A DNA stretch of 64,000 nucleotides from Tumebacillus_A lipolyticus (GCF_042682745.1 NZ_JBHUIO010000019.1:1-64000), one strand, 5' to 3'. Counted from the first letter of the stretch, positions 26,827 to 37,926 are shown. Translations and numbers: made by a program. Notes: generated from the sequence alone by a model not told the origin.

Positions 26827-29800
26827 CTATCGGCGGCGGCGCCCTTCACGAGGTGCCCTCGTCATCGCCAGATCTGCGGTCGTCGCCCACAGTTGCCGCT
26901 CCTCGAAAAGGAGGGCGAGCTCGGCGACCGTATTCGCTTCAAACAGGGCGCTGACCGGCAGTTCCACGCTAAAATCCTGCCGAATGCGCGAGGCGATCTG
27001 CGTGGCGAGCAGCGAATGCCCACCTAAGTCAAAAAAGTTGTCGTGAATCCCGACTTGCTCCACCTGTAACAGCTCTGACCAGATGGCGGCAAGCTGTGCC
27101 TCCAATTTGTTGCGCGGCGCCACATAGGGGCTTGCTCTCATATCTTCGATCGTCGGCTGCGGGAGCGCCCGATGATCCACTTTTCCGTTCGCCGTCATCG
27201 GCAGATCGGTCAGCCTGACAAACGCGGCTGGCACCATGTGCTCCGGCAGTCGCCGCTTCGCATAACGGCGCAGTTCGGCGAGATCGACGCCCTCCGTTGA
27301 CTGCTCCAGGAAATAGGCGAGCACTCGCCGATCCCCCGGCCTGATCTCGCGGGCGATCACCTCCACCTCGCGAATCTGCGGGTGCGCCTGCAGCGCCGCC
27401 CTGATCTCGCCAAGATCGATGCGATACCCGCGTATCTTGACCTGGCTGTCGCGGCGGCCGACATATTCGATCGTGCCATCCGGTAAAAAGCGGCCAAAAT
27501 CGCCAGTTCGATACAGGCGCGCTCCCGGCTGTTGCGCAAACGGATCTGGAATGAACATTTCGTTCGTCCGCTCCGGCTGGTTCAGATACCCGCGCGCAAG
27601 TCCGACCCCGCCGATGTAAATCTCGCCCACCACGTTGATCGGGCACGGCTCAAGCTCCGCTGTGAGCACGTACATCTGCACATTGGCGAGCGGGCGCCCG
27701 ATCGGCACCCTGCTGCGCGATGCGTCCCACAGTTCGTCGATCGCAAACAGGCTGACACAGACGGTCGCCTCCGTCGGGCCGTATGCGTTGATCAGCTCGA
27801 TCCGCCTGCCCAATCGGCTCTGCCAGGCGGCGACCGCTTCGCCGGTCAAAGCCTCGCCAGCCGTCCAGACCCGTTTGACGCTCGCGAGCTTGTCCACATC
27901 CTCCGCCGTGAGCAATTGGCTGAGCTGATTGAAAAAGGCGGTCGGAAGCGTCAGGGAGGAGAGTCGTTCTCGCGCAACAGCTTCTGCAAACCTGTGCACG
28001 TCCTGTCGCTCATCTCCTGTCAACAGGTAGAGCGACACGCCGCTCAGCAGCGCGCTGAACGTTTCGAACACCGACCCGTCAAAGCTGAACGAAAAATACT
28101 GCCCCAAGACTTCATCATCAGTAAATTGATAGGAAGCATCCATCCAACTCGCCAGGTTGAGAACGCCGCGATGCTCAAGTAGCGTTCCTTTCGGGCGACC
28201 GGTCGAACCGGATGTGTAGATCAAGTAGGCGAGGTCGTGCGGCTCGTTCACAAGCTCAGGATTGTGCGTCGGCAAACCGTCAGGCAGTTCTGCCAGATCG
28301 ATCACCCCGCCATTTCCGGCGATCGACATCCCTTTGGCCGTGCCGCTCCTCGTCAGCAGCCAGCTTGCCCCGCTGTCTTCCCACATGTAGACCAGCCGAT
28401 CGAGCGGATAGTCTGGATCGAGCGGCAGATAGGCTCCACCCGCTTTCAGCACGCCGAGGATCGCGACCAGCATCTCTGTGCTGCGCTCCAAGCAGATCGC
28501 CACCACTTGATCTCGTTCGATGCCGCAGCTGCGCAGATGATGTGCGACCCGATTGGCCCGCTCATTCAGCTCGCGGTAGGTCAGCCCCTCGCCAGCCGCC
28601 ACGACCGCTAGTCGTTCCGGCACCCGCGCGGCCTGGCGTTCAAACTGTGCCGAGATGCTCGGCGCAAGCTGATACTCCACCTGCGTCTCGTTCCATCCGA
28701 ACAGCAGTTGCTCTCGCTCCTCCGGCGTAAAGAGGTTGAGCTCAAACACGTTGCAGACCGGATCGGCTGCCACCGCCTGCAAGAGGTTGGAAAAATGAGC
28801 GATCAGGCGCTCGATCGTCGTCTGGTCATACAGGTCGCAGTTGTATTCCACCGACCCGGTCAACCCGGCTGAACTCTCGAACAGCGAGAAGGAAAGGTCG
28901 TATTTCGCCACTTCTGAACGCGGATCGAGCAGCGTGATCTGCACGCCGGGCAGCTCGATCGGCCCGAGCGGAGCGTTTTGTAAAATGAACATCGTCTGAA
29001 ACAAAGGCGAGCGGCTGCGGTCGCGCATCGGCTGCAATTCCTCGACCAGCTTTTCAAAGGGGATGTCCTGATGAGCGTAAGCGCCGAGCGTCACCGCTCG
29101 CACCCGCTGCAACAGCTCTGCAAACGTCGGTTGTCCGTCCAGCTGAGTTCGCAAAGTCAGCATATTGATGAAGCAGCCGATCAGGTTCTCCGTCTCCTCG
29201 CGATTGCGTCCCGCGATCGGTGTCCCGACGCAGAGATCCATCTGCCCGCTATAGCGGGCGAGCAACGTCTGATAGGCGGCGAGCAGCGTCATAAACAACG
29301 TGACCCCCTCGCTCTGCGACAGAGCGGTGAGTGACCTCACCAGATCTGGCGGCAAGACGAAAGTCGCGATGTCCCCGCGGTATGTTTGCACCGGTGGGCG
29401 CGGGCGATCGGTCGGCAGTTCGAGCGCCGGAAGATCGCCGCCGAGCTGGTCTTTCCAGTAGGCGAGCTGCTCTTCCAGCACGGTCGGTGTGAGCTGTTGG
29501 TGCTGCCAGCCTGCGTAGTCCGCATATTGAATCGGGAGATCAGGAAGCGCCGCTTCGCCTCCCGCTGCCAGCTGTTGATACAGCGCAGACAGCTCCTTGG
29601 TAAACACGCCGATCGACCAGCCATCGAATACGATGTGATGCAGGTTTAACAGCAGGATATGCGCCCGTTCCTCCACCTTTAGCAGAGCGAAGCGCACCAG
29701 CGGACCTGCGCTCAGATCGAACGGTTCTGCTGCCGCTCGGCAGATCAGGCGCTCCATCTCCCGCTCGCGCTCCCCAGCGGGCAGGTCGCAGAGATCGATC

Positions 29801-32800
29801 ACCTGCATGTGCTGCTCGGTGAACGGACAGATGCGCATCAGCGGCTGATGATCTCGCTCGATGAACACAGTTCGCAACGACTCGTGACGGCAGATGATCT
29901 GGTTGAGGCTCCGCTCCAGCGCCTCGATGTGCAACTGTCCATCAAAGCGCACCGAAAACGGCATGTTGTACACCGCTTGTCCGGGAGCGAGCCGATCGAG
30001 CAGCCACAGGCGCTGCTGGGCAAACGAGAGCGGAAGCGGCTGTTCGCGGGAAATCCTCTTCATCGGCAGTTCGGCAGCAGCTTTCCCATTGGCAATCCCT
30101 TGTTCGATGTATTCGCCGACAGCTTGTAGGGTGGGGAATTGAAACAGCGCACCGACTGGCATCTCGACTCCAAACGCGGTGCGAATCCGCGAGATGAGCT
30201 TGGTTGCCAACAGCGAATGTCCCCCGAGGTCGAAAAAGTTGTCATTGCGTCCGACTCGCTCAAGCTGCAACAGCTCTCCCCAAATCTTCGCTACTTGCTT
30301 CTCCGCCTCGCTTTCTGGCGCCACATAAGATTTTGTTTCCGTCTGCAGCTGGTCTGGGGCTGGCAGCGAACGGCGATCCACTTTTCCGCTCGGCGTGAGC
30401 GGCAAGCGATCGATCACCATGATCGCAGCCGGAACCATGTACTGCGGCAGACGCTCTTTGAGGAAGCTTCGAAGTTCCCCGTGATCCACCCCCTGCTCAT
30501 GCAGCACCACATGGGCGACCAAACGCTTTTGCCGCGACGCATCCTCCCATGTGGTCACCGCGCAAGCCCGCACCTGCTCCTGCTGGCTGAGCACGCTCTC
30601 AATCTCGCCGAGCTCCACGCGAAAGCCATTGATCTTCACTTGGTCGTCCGCTCGCCCTGCATATTCGATCTGACCGTCCGACCGCCAACGCGCGAGGTCG
30701 CCCGTCTTATACAACCGAGCAGCTTCATCCGCAGAAAAAGGATCGGCGATAAATCGCTCTTGTGTCAGATCAGGACGGTTCAGATAGCCGCGGGCCAAGG
30801 CGACCCCACCAAAATACAGCTCCCCGATCACCCCGACGGGGACGGGACAGCGGTTGGTGTCCAGGATGTACGCTTGTACATTGTCGATCGGCTTCCCGAT
30901 CGGCGGTAAAGCTGGCCACGCTTCTGGAGCGCCTTGCAGCGTGAGGGCGGTCACAACGTGCGTTTCTGACGGGCCGTATTGATTGTGCAGCACACAGCCT
31001 GGCAGCCGCCCGATCCACTCGGCAAGCGCTGGCGTGATCTGCAACTGCTCGCCCGCCGTCATGATTTCACGCAGCGATGCGGGCGCGATGTTGCTCTCCA
31101 GACCGGTCTCCGCCATCTGCTGCAAAGCCACAAACGGCAGGAAGAGTCGCTCAACGCGCTCTCTTTCCGCGATGCGCAGCAACTCCACCGCATCGCGTCG
31201 CACATCCTCCCCAATCAAGACCAGCGTGCCTCCCGCACAGAGCGTAGACAAAATCTCTTGAAACGACACATCAAAATTCAATGATGTGAACTGCAGCACG
31301 CGAGCAGGCCGGTTGAGCGAAAAATGATTGAACTGCCAAGCGAGCAGGTTGACGAGCGGGCGCTGGGGCATCGCGACGCCCTTCGGCCGGCCTGTGGAGC
31401 CCGAGGTGTAGATCAAATACACCAACCGATCCACATCCCCGCCTATCTCCGGCTCGGTGTGCGGATAGCTGGCGATCATCTCCGCATCGTCATCGAGCAT
31501 GACGGCGGTCGCTTGACCGATCGGCAACAATCCGCGAAGGCGTCGATCGGTGACAACCACCGGCACGCTGCTGTCTTCGAGCATAAAGGCGAGCCGCTCT
31601 GGAGGATACGACGGGTCGAGCGCCACATAGGCGCCGCCTGCTTTCAAGATGCCGAGCACCCCAACGATCATCTGCTGGGAGCGCTCTAAGCAAATGCCTA
31701 CACACACATCCGGCCCTACGCCTAACGTTTGCAAATAATGGGCCAGTTGGTTGGCACGGAGGTTCAGCTCGCGGTAGGTCAGCGACTCGCCGGAGAACTC
31801 GACCGCGACCGCATCCGGCGTGCGCTCCACCTGTTGGGAAAAGAGCTTGACGATCTCCAGATCTGCTGCCAACTCGCTCTCCGTCTCGTTCCATTCGCGA
31901 AGCAAGCGTTCACGCTCTTCGGCGCTGATCAGATCCACCTGGGCGATCTTTTGATCCGGATCTTCAAGCAGGCGGTGCATCAGCTTCAGAAAGTGCTCAG
32001 TCATCCGCGCGATCGTACATTCGTCAAACAGATCGGTGTTGTACTCGAACTTGCCCAGCACCTCTTCCTCTTTCTCCAGCAGATCGAGCGTCAAGTCGAA
32101 CTTTGAAGTGCCGCTGTCCGTGTCCAATACCTGCATCGTCAGCTTGGGCAGAGCAAAATGCGTCAAGGGGTCCTCAAAGTGAACAAACATCACTTGGAAC
32201 AGGGGAGAATGGCTCCTGCTGCGCTCCGGTCGCAACTCCTCGACCAGTTTTTCAAACGGAACATCCTGGTGCTCCTGCGCGTCGAGAGTGACTTGACGAA
32301 CGAGCGACAGCAGCTCGCGGAACGTCATCTCGCCGCTCAATCGAGTGCGCAGCACCAGCGTGTTGGCAAAAAAGCCGATCAAACCCTCCACCTCTGAGCG
32401 GGTGCGATTCGCTACGGGCGTGCCGACTGCCAGATCTTCCTGCCCTGAGTACCGATACAGCAAGACGTTGAAGAGGGCCAAAACGGTCATGAACAGCGTC
32501 GTGCCTTCGCTCTTGCTCAGCGCGCGCAGCCTGTCTGTCCATTCCTCCGCGATCAAGAAACGGTGAACCGCTCCGGCAAACGTCTGAACCGCCGAGCGCG
32601 GTCGATCTGTCGGCACTTGCAGGATCGGCAGCTTGTCGCCCAATTGCTCACGCCAATAGGAGAGTTCCTTTTCCAACACCTCACCTTGCAGATGCTTTCG
32701 CTGCCAGTGTGCAAAGTCGGCATACTGCACAGACAATGCTGGCAGCTGCGGCGATTTGCCTGTCGCATACGCCGCATAGATCACCGACATCTCCTGAATC

Positions 32801-33387
32801 AGCACGCCAAGCCCCCACGCATCTGAAGCGATATGGTGGATGCTCAGGAGCAGCACATGCTCCTCTTCTGCCATCTGCAGCAAGGTGGCGCGCATCATCG
32901 GGCCTTTGTGCAAATCAAATGCTTGTTGCGCATCTTGGCGTGCCAAAGCCCGCAGCTCTTCCTCTCGCGCAGTTTCCGGCAGATGGCGCAGATCGACGAC
33001 AGGAAGCGTCAGGCGGAGGCCATCGGTGATGCACTGCACCGGCTCGCCCTGTTCTTCCACGATCGAAGTGCGCAGCACCTCGTGCCGGCGCACCACTTCA
33101 TTCAGGCTCTGCTCCAACACATCGACCAGCAGCACCCCAGCCAGCCGAACCACCGACGGAATGTTATATGTGGCGCCTCCCGATTCGAGCTGATCCAAAA
33201 ACCACAGACGCTGTTGAGCAAACGACAGGGCGGCCGGACTGTCGATCGGGCGCTTCGGAATCCTCTGATCGACCCCGCCTCCCACCTCTTCCCCCCGCAG
33301 CCGCTTGGCAAGCAAGGCCATCTGTGCAGGCGTCAGGCTCGATTTCCGCTGCATCAGGCGTTCAAGCATTTCCGTTTTCTCTGACAT
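26827..33387 (-). CDS. two-module NRPS (predicted Pro and aromatic residue)
   Basis: This 2186-residue enzyme is C-A-PCP-C-A-PCP. The first C domain (about 50-490) accepts the polyketide-derived chain and reads HHIASDAWG, with Ala where Gly is usual. The second (about 1115-1555) reads HHIVFDGWS. The A domains cover about 510-1015 and 1575-2065, with TSGSTG at about 661 and 1726. Carrier motifs GGHSL lie at about 1056 and 2122. The specificity residues read as DVQFMAQVVK, close to the Pro code DVQFIAHVVK, with YGPSETHVVT also typical of Pro domains. The second reads as DGFTWAAVCK, nearest the Phe code DAWTIAAVCK. It starts with ATG 33387 behind GGAGG, three bases after the PKS stop, so translation is coupled. 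A short helical N-terminus (residues 1-45) may be a docking element. Confidence 0.93.
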   Translation of the reverse strand: MSEKTEMLERLMQRKSSLTPAQMALLAKRLRGEEVGGGVDQRIPKRPIDSPAALSFAQQRLWFLDQLESGGATYNIPSVVRLAGVLLVDVLEQSLNEVVRRHEVLRTSIVEEQGEPVQCITDGLRLTLPVVDLRHLPETAREEELRALARQDAQQAFDLHKGPMMRATLLQMAEEEHVLLLSIHHIASDAWGLGVLIQEMSVIYAAYATGKSPQLPALSVQYADFAHWQRKHLQGEVLEKELSYWREQLGDKLPILQVPTDRPRSAVQTFAGAVHRFLIAEEWTDRLRALSKSEGTTLFMTVLALFNVLLYRYSGQEDLAVGTPVANRTRSEVEGLIGFFANTLVLRTRLSGEMTFRELLSLVRQVTLDAQEHQDVPFEKLVEELRPERSRSHSPLFQVMFVHFEDPLTHFALPKLTMQVLDTDSGTSKFDLTLDLLEKEEEVLGKFEYNTDLFDECTIARMTEHFLKLMHRLLEDPDQKIAQVDLISAEERERLLREWNETESELAADLEIVKLFSQQVERTPDAVAVEFSGESLTYRELNLRANQLAHYLQTLGVGPDVCVGICLERSQQMIVGVLGILKAGGAYVALDPSYPPERLAFMLEDSSVPVVVTDRRLRGLLPIGQATAVMLDDDAEMIASYPHTEPEIGGDVDRLVYLIYTSGSTGRPKGVAMPQRPLVNLLAWQFNHFSLNRPARVLQFTSLNFDVSFQEILSTLCAGGTLVLIGEDVRRDAVELLRIAERERVERLFLPFVALQQMAETGLESNIAPASLREIMTAGEQLQITPALAEWIGRLPGCVLHNQYGPSETHVVTALTLQGAPEAWPALPPIGKPIDNVQAYILDTNRCPVPVGVIGELYFGGVALARGYLNRPDLTQERFIADPFSADEAARLYKTGDLARWRSDGQIEYAGRADDQVKINGFRVELGEIESVLSQQEQVRACAVTTWEDASRQKRLVAHVVLHEQGVDHGELRSFLKERLPQYMVPAAIMVIDRLPLTPSGKVDRRSLPAPDQLQTETKSYVAPESEAEKQVAKIWGELLQLERVGRNDNFFDLGGHSLLATKLISRIRTAFGVEMPVGALFQFPTLQAVGEYIEQGIANGKAAAELPMKRISREQPLPLSFAQQRLWLLDRLAPGQAVYNMPFSVRFDGQLHIEALERSLNQIICRHESLRTVFIERDHQPLMRICPFTEQHMQVIDLCDLPAGEREREMERLICRAAAEPFDLSAGPLVRFALLKVEERAHILLLNLHHIVFDGWSIGVFTKELSALYQQLAAGGEAALPDLPIQYADYAGWQHQQLTPTVLEEQLAYWKDQLGGDLPALELPTDRPRPPVQTYRGDIATFVLPPDLVRSLTALSQSEGVTLFMTLLAAYQTLLARYSGQMDLCVGTPIAGRNREETENLIGCFINMLTLRTQLDGQPTFAELLQRVRAVTLGAYAHQDIPFEKLVEELQPMRDRSRSPLFQTMFILQNAPLGPIELPGVQITLLDPRSEVAKYDLSFSLFESSAGLTGSVEYNCDLYDQTTIERLIAHFSNLLQAVAADPVCNVFELNLFTPEEREQLLFGWNETQVEYQLAPSISAQFERQAARVPERLAVVAAGEGLTYRELNERANRVAHHLRSCGIERDQVVAICLERSTEMLVAILGVLKAGGAYLPLDPDYPLDRLVYMWEDSGASWLLTRSGTAKGMSIAGNGGVIDLAELPDGLPTHNPELVNEPHDLAYLIYTSGSTGRPKGTLLEHRGVLNLASWMDASYQFTDDEVLGQYFSFSFDGSVFETFSALLSGVSLYLLTGDERQDVHRFAEAVARERLSSLTLPTAFFNQLSQLLTAEDVDKLASVKRVWTAGEALTGEAVAAWQSRLGRRIELINAYGPTEATVCVSLFAIDELWDASRSRVPIGRPLANVQMYVLTAELEPCPINVVGEIYIGGVGLARGYLNQPERTNEMFIPDPFAQQPGARLYRTGDFGRFLPDGTIEYVGRRDSQVKIRGYRIDLGEIRAALQAHPQIREVEVIAREIRPGDRRVLAYFLEQSTEGVDLAELRRYAKRRLPEHMVPAAFVRLTDLPMTANGKVDHRALPQPTIEDMRASPYVAPRNKLEAQLAAIWSELLQVEQVGIHDNFFDLGGHSLLATQIASRIRQDFSVELPVSALFEANTVAELALLFEERQLWATTADLAMTRAPREGRRRR

Positions 33388-33390
33388 GCT

Positions 33391-36300
33391 TTAAACCTCC
33401 AAAGCTCGTAATTCGTCTTCGCTTAAATTCTCGATGGCAGCGATCAACAGATCTTCAATATAGAGCGCCAATTCGGCCGTCGTGCCCGCATCAAAGATGA
33501 TCCTCAGCGGCAAATCGATCTGAAAAAGGGCTCGCAGGCGGGTGACCAGCTTGGTGCTCAACAGCGAGTTGCCGCCCAGATCGAAGAACGCATCATGAGC
33601 GCCGACCGGCTCAATGCCCAAGAGCTCTTCGAACTGCTGGGCGATCAATCTTTCCGTCTCGTTGCCCGGTTCCACATAAGGGGTGTGCAGGCTCGGGCGC
33701 GCATGCGCATTGAACGTACGCTCGCCAGTTTGACCTCCCGTCTCGGCCGTCAGATCGACAGAGACGATTTGGTCGATCAGCAGCTTCACATCCTGTTTCG
33801 ACACGATGAAAGCTGGCAGTCGATCTGTCACATGCAAGGCATAGCCGAAGATCTCCGGATGCTCTTGCAGGACATCGATATCCCAATTGACCGTGATCCA
33901 GGGATATTGGCTCGCTGCGTTCAACCGCTCGGCAAACGCATCAAGAAATTGGTGGGCAGCAGCATGGGCAGCAAACCCTGTGCCCCCCAGCAAGGACGAC
34001 AGCGAAGAGACGAGCAGGCAGAAATCGAGCTCCCTGCCCTCAAGAGCCTGCTGCAGCGCCATCGCTCCATGCACTTTGGTGGCAAAATGATGTTCGCATT
34101 CTGGATAGCCAGTCTCCGAGATCAGCGTAAAAGCGCTCGATTCATACACGCCGGCAGCGTGAATCACCCCGTCCAGACGACCAAACCGATGTTCCGCCGT
34201 TTCAAACGCAAGCTTCATCTGCTCCGCATCTGTCACATTCGCCTGCACCACGAGCACTTCTGCCCCCAGCTGCTCCAGCTCTTGCACATATCGGATGCGC
34301 TGGCTTGTGCGTTCCGCTTCCCCATGTTGCAACAGCCATGCTTCCCACTCCGCACGCGCTGGCATCCCCGCACGAGTGGTGAGCACCAATTTTGCATCGG
34401 CCCGCTTGGCGATATACGCTCCTATCAACTGCCCGACCGTCGCTCCGAGACCTCCGGTGATCAGATAGACGCCACCATCCCGCAGGCGGGCAGGACGATC
34501 GGGAAGTGGCGGCACCTCGATCGGCTGATAGCTCCGCCCCCACCGAACGTGACCGCGATAGGAAATTTCTCGCTCCGGCGTGGCCGCCAGAAGTTCTGCG
34601 AGCAGGCGATCGAGCAGCTGTTGCTCTTGCTGACTTCCGCTTTTCGGCAACGCGACGTCAAGGGAACGACAGATCAGGTTCGAATATTCTTGTGTCACAA
34701 CTTTGCATGCCCCGAGCAGGGTGGACTTGGCGGGCAGAGCGACATCGGAGCTTTCGATCTGCTGAAGAGCGTTGCCGAGCGTCCAGATCGACAGCGGTTC
34801 GGTGCGCAGCAGACGGCCCAGCGCACGCGCGAGGAAGATCAGCGAATAGAAGCCGCGAAATTGCGCTGCTTCAAAAAACATCGCCTCGTCCGCTTGACTC
34901 CCCACTTCTTCATATACGCTCCACGCATGAAGGATCGCATCCGGCTCCAGTCCACGCTGCTGCAAATCGCGAACCAGCTCGTCATATTCGTGACTGCGGC
35001 GCATGTTGAGCAGATAGGAACTGTCGCTCTTACGCCCAAACTGCGCACCCGCTTCGACAGTCAGCACTTGATGACCCAGAGCGGTCAAGCGCTCCACCAG
35101 CCGGTTTGCAAAGCCGCATTCATCAACAAACACCAGCCAGCGACGCGATTCTGCAACGTTCTGCTCCGACAGCTTCAGCGAGGATTGCTGCCAGAGCGGT
35201 GCGTAAAACCAGCCGGACGGATCATCGCTGACCGAACGCTCCATGCGTTGAACAGGCCCGGTATAGATCGCTTGCTGTGCCTCGATCCAGTAGCGCTGAC
35301 GTTCAAACGGATAGGTGGGAAGCGGGACGCGCCGGCGCCTCTCCCCCTCGTAGCAGGCGTCCCAGTCGATGCGAACGCCGGAGAGCCATAATTTTCCCAA
35401 CGTGTTCATCAGCACCTGATCATCCGCTTGCACATCGTTGATATGGCGCATCGACGTCATGATCACACGACCCAGATCGCCCTGTGGCTTGGACTGCATC
35501 GCGAAGCTGCTCAGCGACTTCCCCGGCCCCACTTCCAGCAGGAGCAGGTTCGGGTTTTGACACAGTTCACCGATGCCATCTGCGAAACGCACCGTTTGGC
35601 GCAGATGCTGCACCCAATAGTTCGGGTCGGTCGCCTGCTCCTGCGCAATCCAAGTCCCCGTAACATTCGAGATAAACGGAATCGTTGGCGCATTGAGCTC
35701 GAACGATTGCAAATATTTGGCGAACACTTCCATCATCGGTTCGACCAGATGCGAATGAGCGGCAGCCGGAACGTGCAGGCGCGAATATGAAATGCCCTGT
35801 TCCTTCGCGAGCTGCTCGAACGCATCGATCGCATCGAGCGAGCCTGCGAGTGCGCACTGTGTCGGTGCATTGACGGTCGCCAGCGACAGATCGGTTCCGA
35901 GCAGCGGTTTCAACTCGTCTGGTGACAAGTTGACCGTCAGCATCGCGCCAGCATTCATCTCCTGGAACATGCGACCCCGCTTGGTCACCAATGACAGGGC
36001 ATCTGCAAGTGAAAACACCCCCGCCAAGCAGGCGGCCACATATTCGCCGAGGCTGTGACCGATCATCGCCCGCGGTTTGACACCCCACTTGATCAGCAGT
36101 TGACTGTAGGCGTATTCGACCACGAACAGAGCGGGAAGCGCCAGACTCATCTGATAGATGTCATACTGCTCTTCTTGATCGTCTGTCGGATAGATCACAT
36201 CGCGTATGTCGAGCCCCAAAAGCGGTTCGAGGATCTCTGCACACCGGGTGACCTGATCGTGAAACTCCGGCTCCGTTTCGTACAGATCTCGTCCCATCCC

Positions 36301-37926
36301 CACATATTGATTGCCCGTGCCAGAGAACATGAATGCGACGGGAGTCTCGGTGATCTCCTGTTCACAAACGCCGCTTAACAGGCGCAGCGGATCGCGTGCT
36401 TGCAAAGCCTGAATCGCGTCCTCCCGATCGCGGCATACCAGCATGCGCCGATGTTCGAACGGTTTCCGCCCCACTTGCAGCGTATAGGCTACATCACCCA
36501 GATCTTGCTCCTCGTGCTGCGTCAAGTGTGTGAGCAGCTGATCGGTCGCTTTCTCCAGCGCGGTATCCGTCTTGGCTGACCAGATCAGCAATTTCCAGTC
36601 TCGGGACGGATCTGCTTCCGCAAGGGCCGGCGCTTCTTCCAGCACCGCATGCGCATTGGTTCCGCCAAATCCGAATGAACTGACGCCAGCTCGGCGCGGC
36701 TCTGCTCCCGCCGCCCACGCTTGCCCCTCAGAATTTATATAAAAAGGACTGTTCGCAAAATCGATGACCGGATTCGGCTGCTCAAAGTGGAGGCTCGGTG
36801 GGAGCTGTTGGTGATAGATCGCCATCGTGGCTTTGATCAACCCGGTCACACCGGCGGCGATATCGAGATGGCCGATGTTTGTTTTGACCGACCCGATGCC
36901 GCAAAATCCAGTTTTGTCTGTGTATTCACGGAATGCGCGCGTCAGTGCTTCGATCTCGATCGGATCTCCGAACGCCGTTCCCGTGCCATGCGCTTCCAGA
37001 TAGCGGATCGTGCCCGGATCGATGTTGGCGACCGCCAGCGCTTCGGAGATGACGCCCTCCTGACCGTTCACGCTGGGCGCCGTATAGCTCACTTTGGTCG
37101 CGCCGTCGTTGTTGATCGCCGACCCTTTGATGACCGCATAGATCTGATCTCCGTCTTCCACCGCTTCTTCTAGGCGCTTTAACACGACCGCCCCGACCCC
37201 GCTGCCGAACACAGTTCCGTTTGAAGACGCATCAAACGCGCGAGTATGACCATCTGAAGAAGCGACTCCGCCCTCCTGATACAGATAGCCCGCCTTCTGC
37301 TTGACCTCAATCGATGCGCCTCCTGCCAACGCCAAGTCGCATTCGCCGTTCAGCAAGCTTTGGCACGCCAAATGCACAGCGACGAGCGAGGTGGAGCAAG
37401 CGGTCTGCACATTCACGCTCGCGCCTTTCAGATTGAGCTTGTAGGAAACCCGCGTCGACAAAAAATCCTTGTCGTTTCCGATCATCATCTGATGCTGACC
37501 GATCGACTCGATCAACTCCTGATTGTGCATCAGATTGTGCAAAAGGTACCGGTTCAGACCGGCTCCGGCAAACACGCTGACCAATCCGGGGAATTCGTCC
37601 ACCTGATACCCCGCATTTTCAAACGCCTCCCAAGCGACCTCCAAGAACAGGCGATGCTGCGGGTCTATCGTCTCTGCTTCTCGCGGCGAATATCCGAAAA
37701 ACAGCGCATCAAATTCTTCAATCCCCTCGATCACCGCACCAGCCTTGACATAGTCCGGGTTGGCGATCAACGCAGGGCTCACCCCTGCGTCCCGCAATTC
37801 CTCATCCGTAAAAAATGTGATCGACTCGACGCCATCCCGAATGTTCTGCCAGAACTGATCTACCTTGCCAGCTCCTGGGAAGCGACCCGACATGCCGATA
37901 ATGGCGATCCCCTCAAGGTTACTCAT
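33391..37926 (-). CDS. type I PKS module KS-AT-KR-ACP with a probably inactive ketoreductase
   Basis: This 1511-residue enzyme has a KS domain (about 5-430) with its Cys in TACSTSLVAVH and the two His in EAHGTGT and NIGHLDIAAG. The AT domain (about 530-840) has GHSLGEY. Its specificity motif reads AAHS rather than the textbook HAFH or YASH, so malonyl is likely but not certain. In the KR region (about 920-1400) the nucleotide loop reads TGGLGATVG instead of TGGLGGIG. The catalytic Tyr and following Asn are both His (GFAAHAAAHQFLDAF), so reduction is probably lost. The ACP motif is GGNSL (about 1453). It should add one malonate unit to the glycyl intermediate and leave a beta-ketone. The ATG at 37926 lies 16 bases after the previous stop behind GAGAGGG. 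Confidence 0.92.
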   Translation of the reverse strand: MSNLEGIAIIGMSGRFPGAGKVDQFWQNIRDGVESITFFTDEELRDAGVSPALIANPDYVKAGAVIEGIEEFDALFFGYSPREAETIDPQHRLFLEVAWEAFENAGYQVDEFPGLVSVFAGAGLNRYLLHNLMHNQELIESIGQHQMMIGNDKDFLSTRVSYKLNLKGASVNVQTACSTSLVAVHLACQSLLNGECDLALAGGASIEVKQKAGYLYQEGGVASSDGHTRAFDASSNGTVFGSGVGAVVLKRLEEAVEDGDQIYAVIKGSAINNDGATKVSYTAPSVNGQEGVISEALAVANIDPGTIRYLEAHGTGTAFGDPIEIEALTRAFREYTDKTGFCGIGSVKTNIGHLDIAAGVTGLIKATMAIYHQQLPPSLHFEQPNPVIDFANSPFYINSEGQAWAAGAEPRRAGVSSFGFGGTNAHAVLEEAPALAEADPSRDWKLLIWSAKTDTALEKATDQLLTHLTQHEEQDLGDVAYTLQVGRKPFEHRRMLVCRDREDAIQALQARDPLRLLSGVCEQEITETPVAFMFSGTGNQYVGMGRDLYETEPEFHDQVTRCAEILEPLLGLDIRDVIYPTDDQEEQYDIYQMSLALPALFVVEYAYSQLLIKWGVKPRAMIGHSLGEYVAACLAGVFSLADALSLVTKRGRMFQEMNAGAMLTVNLSPDELKPLLGTDLSLATVNAPTQCALAGSLDAIDAFEQLAKEQGISYSRLHVPAAAHSHLVEPMMEVFAKYLQSFELNAPTIPFISNVTGTWIAQEQATDPNYWVQHLRQTVRFADGIGELCQNPNLLLLEVGPGKSLSSFAMQSKPQGDLGRVIMTSMRHINDVQADDQVLMNTLGKLWLSGVRIDWDACYEGERRRRVPLPTYPFERQRYWIEAQQAIYTGPVQRMERSVSDDPSGWFYAPLWQQSSLKLSEQNVAESRRWLVFVDECGFANRLVERLTALGHQVLTVEAGAQFGRKSDSSYLLNMRRSHEYDELVRDLQQRGLEPDAILHAWSVYEEVGSQADEAMFFEAAQFRGFYSLIFLARALGRLLRTEPLSIWTLGNALQQIESSDVALPAKSTLLGACKVVTQEYSNLICRSLDVALPKSGSQQEQQLLDRLLAELLAATPEREISYRGHVRWGRSYQPIEVPPLPDRPARLRDGGVYLITGGLGATVGQLIGAYIAKRADAKLVLTTRAGMPARAEWEAWLLQHGEAERTSQRIRYVQELEQLGAEVLVVQANVTDAEQMKLAFETAEHRFGRLDGVIHAAGVYESSAFTLISETGYPECEHHFATKVHGAMALQQALEGRELDFCLLVSSLSSLLGGTGFAAHAAAHQFLDAFAERLNAASQYPWITVNWDIDVLQEHPEIFGYALHVTDRLPAFIVSKQDVKLLIDQIVSVDLTAETGGQTGERTFNAHARPSLHTPYVEPGNETERLIAQQFEELLGIEPVGAHDAFFDLGGNSLLSTKLVTRLRALFQIDLPLRIIFDAGTTAELALYIEDLLIAAIENLSEDELRALEV

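Noticed and set aside
33595..35391. A 598-codon plus-strand frame opposite the PKS gene
   Set aside because: It lies antisense to conserved PKS domains, has no ribosome binding site and no recognisable domain. Long antisense frames are expected in this GC-rich coding DNA.
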